In this document: positions 5,812 to 7,085 of the stretch, piece after piece
Layout of the letters: each line of letters opens with the position of its first letter
How positions within the stretch are numbered: position 1 is the first letter of the stretch
Assembly (NCBI GenBank): GCA_027483745.1
Contig: JAIXTZ010000277.1
Location: 1-7,085, forward strand
Source: Lysobacteraceae bacterium
GTDB taxonomy: Bacteria > Pseudomonadota > Gammaproteobacteria > Xanthomonadales > Xanthomonadaceae
Direction of reading: 5' to 3'
DNA length: 7,085 nt
Position numbers and translations under genes: made by a program
Notes under the pieces: generated by a model
Database searches by the model: none
What the model was told of the DNA's origin: nothing
What the model saw: only the letters and a program-made list of their open reading frames with translations

Positions 5812-7085
5812 TCAGCCCTGCGCCAACGTGGTGAACAGGGCGCGCGCCGCGCGCAAGCGGCTGGGCGGATCGGGCAGTTCGAGTTTCATCTTCAGCTTGT
5901 CCGGGCCGTCCATCGCGTAGACCTTGGGCTGACCCTGGATCATGCGGATCACCGACATCGGATCGATGCTGGGCTTGGCCTCGAAGACCAGGCGTCCGCC
6001 CTGCGGGCCGAGGTCCAGCTTGCGGATACCGAGCCTCGCGGCATCGAGCTTCAGTTCGCTGACGGCGAACAGGTGCTTGGCCGCATCGGGCAGCACGCCG
6101 AAGCGGTCGACCAGCTCGACCTGCAGCTCCTTCAGACGGTCGGCGGTCTTCGCCGCGCTGATGCGCTTGTACTGCGTGAGGCGTGCATGCACGTCGGGCA
6201 GGTAGTCGTCGGGCAGCAGCGCGGGCAGGTTGAGGTTGATCTCCGGACCGATCGGGGCGCCGGCATCGAGGTCGGGGATCTTGCCTGCCTTGATGGACTT
6301 GACCGCGCGCTCCAGTAGCTCGGTGTAGAGCGAGAAGCCGACTTCGGCGATCTGGCCCGATTGCTCTTCGCCGAGCAGCTCGCCGGCACCGCGGATCTCG
6401 AGGTCGTGCGTGGCCAGCATGAAGCCGGCGCCGAGTTCCTCGATCGCCGCCAGCGCTTCGAGTCGCTTCTCGGCATCGGAAGTGAGCTTCGGCGGCACGA
6501 TGAGGTAGCAATACGCGCGATGGTGCGAGCGGCCGACGCGGCCGCGCACCTGGTGAAGCTGCGCGAGGCCGAACTTGTCGGCGCGGTTGACGATGATCGT
6601 GTTCGCGCTCGGGATGTCGATGCCCGATTCGATGATCGTGGTGCACACGAGCACGTTGAAGCGCTGGCGGTGGAAGTCGAGCATCACCTGTTCCAGCTCG
6701 CGCTCGGCCATCTGGCCGTGCGCCACCCGGATGCGCGCGTCGGGCACGAGGGCCTGCAGGTCGCGGGCCATCTTCTCGATGGTGTCGACCTCGTTGTGCA
6801 GGAAGTACACCTGGCCGCCGCGGGCCAGCTCGCGCTGGAAGGCCTCGACGACGGTTTCGTTCTCCCACGGCGCGACGAAGGTCTTCACCGCGAGGCGGTG
6901 CGCCGGCGGGGTGGCGATGATCGACAGGTCGCGCAGGCCGCTCATTGCCATGTTCAGCGTGCGCGGGATCGGCGTGGCCGTGAGCGTGAGCAGGTGTACC
7001 TCGGCGCGCAGGGCCTTCAGGCGCTCCTTTTGCCGCACGCCGAAGCGCTGCTCCTCGTCGACGATGACGAGGCCGACATCCTTGA
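5812..7085 (-). CDS. mfd: Transcription-repair coupling factor Mfd, C-terminal part, 5' end outside window
   Basis: Superfamily 2 DNA translocase that removes RNA polymerase stalled at lesions and recruits UvrA for nucleotide-excision repair. The frame is open through base 7085, so only the C-terminal 423 residues of a protein usually near 1,150 residues are visible. Counting from the visible start: helicase motif II DEEQRFGV (9-16), motif III LTATPIPRTL (34-43), QVYFLHNEVD (91-100), VAHGQM (120-125), TTIIESGIDIPSANTII (148-164; motif V region), motif VI QLHQVRGRVGRS (175-186), then the TRG translocation motif region HDLEIRGAGELLGEEQSGQI (226-245), found in Mfd and RecG. The last ~150 residues are the C-terminal D7 (TRCF) domain, with DDYLPDVHARLTQYKRI (292-308) and RFGVLPDAAKHLF (327-339). 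RecG and UvrB are excluded by this C-terminal domain and by DEEQRFGV. The end is an intact TGA stop at 5812-5814. No truncation or frameshift within the visible part. The GNAT gene follows after 7 bp. Confidence 0.97.
   Translation of the reverse strand, partial: KDVGLVIVDEEQRFGVRQKERLKALRAEVHLLTLTATPIPRTLNMAMSGLRDLSIIATPPAHRLAVKTFVAPWENETVVEAFQRELARGGQVYFLHNEVDTIEKMARDLQALVPDARIRVAHGQMAERELEQVMLDFHRQRFNVLVCTTIIESGIDIPSANTIIVNRADKFGLAQLHQVRGRVGRSHHRAYCYLIVPPKLTSDAEKRLEALAAIEELGAGFMLATHDLEIRGAGELLGEEQSGQIAEVGFSLYTELLERAVKSIKAGKIPDLDAGAPIGPEINLNLPALLPDDYLPDVHARLTQYKRISAAKTADRLKELQVELVDRFGVLPDAAKHLFAVSELKLDAARLGIRKLDLGPQGGRLVFEAKPSIDPMSVIRMIQGQPKVYAMDGPDKLKMKLELPDPPSRLRAARALFTTLAQG

Noticed and set aside
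5423..6868. A 481-codon minus-strand open frame running through mfd and the GNAT gene
   Set aside because: It is out of frame with both well-recognised proteins, Arg/Pro-rich and without domains.
7036..7038. GTG codon that could be read as the start of a shorter mfd product
   Set aside because: The frame continues upstream through the DEEQRFG helicase motif, so this is an internal valine of Mfd.
1..7085. A novel defence, mobile or biosynthetic system
   Set aside because: All six genes belong to known families with housekeeping or transport roles. There are no integrases, transposases, direct-repeat arrays, toxin-antitoxin pairs or composition breaks beyond the short AT-rich promoter.

Overview
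The window is a GC-rich chromosomal segment with the typical gene content of a gammaproteobacterium. The closest fit is Xanthomonadaceae/Lysobacteraceae (Xanthomonas, Lysobacter, Luteimonas type). That placement rests on the wording of the class I fumarase and Mfd proteins and on base composition; it is inference from memory, not from a search. I see no mobile element, CRISPR array, tRNA, rRNA or integration scar. Six protein genes fill almost all of the sequence, and two of them (fumarase and mfd) are cut by the window ends.

Layout: (1) positions 1-1203, plus strand: the C-terminal 400 residues of an iron-sulfur class I fumarate hydratase, followed by a clear hairpin terminator. (2) 1264-2037, minus strand: a small secreted DUF4197 protein, convergent with the fumarase. 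(3) 2123-4300, minus strand: a FecA-like TonB-dependent outer-membrane receptor with a repeat-encoded Pro-Ala linker after its signal peptide. It lies 85 bp upstream of the DUF4197 gene in the same direction. (4) 4301-4457: a divergent promoter region with a good sigma70-type promoter for the receptor, overlapped by a partial Fur-box-like sequence. (5) 4458-5183, plus strand: an atypical short-chain dehydrogenase resembling TIP30/HTATIP2. (6) 5217-5804, minus strand: a RimJ/RimL-type GNAT acetyltransferase, 7 bp downstream of (7) the C-terminal 423 residues of Mfd, the transcription-repair coupling factor (5812-7085, minus strand).

How they fit together: most of the segment is housekeeping (TCA cycle, transcription-coupled repair). 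The receptor, with its possible Fur-controlled promoter, is the most regulated-looking locus and probably serves iron or metal-chelate uptake. The DUF4197 gene may be transcribed with it. The GNAT gene is very probably co-transcribed with mfd. I found no convincing new multi-gene system. The points most worth a second look are the receptor promoter architecture, its in-frame 12-bp repeat, the TIP30-like reductase beside it, and the mfd-GNAT pairing.
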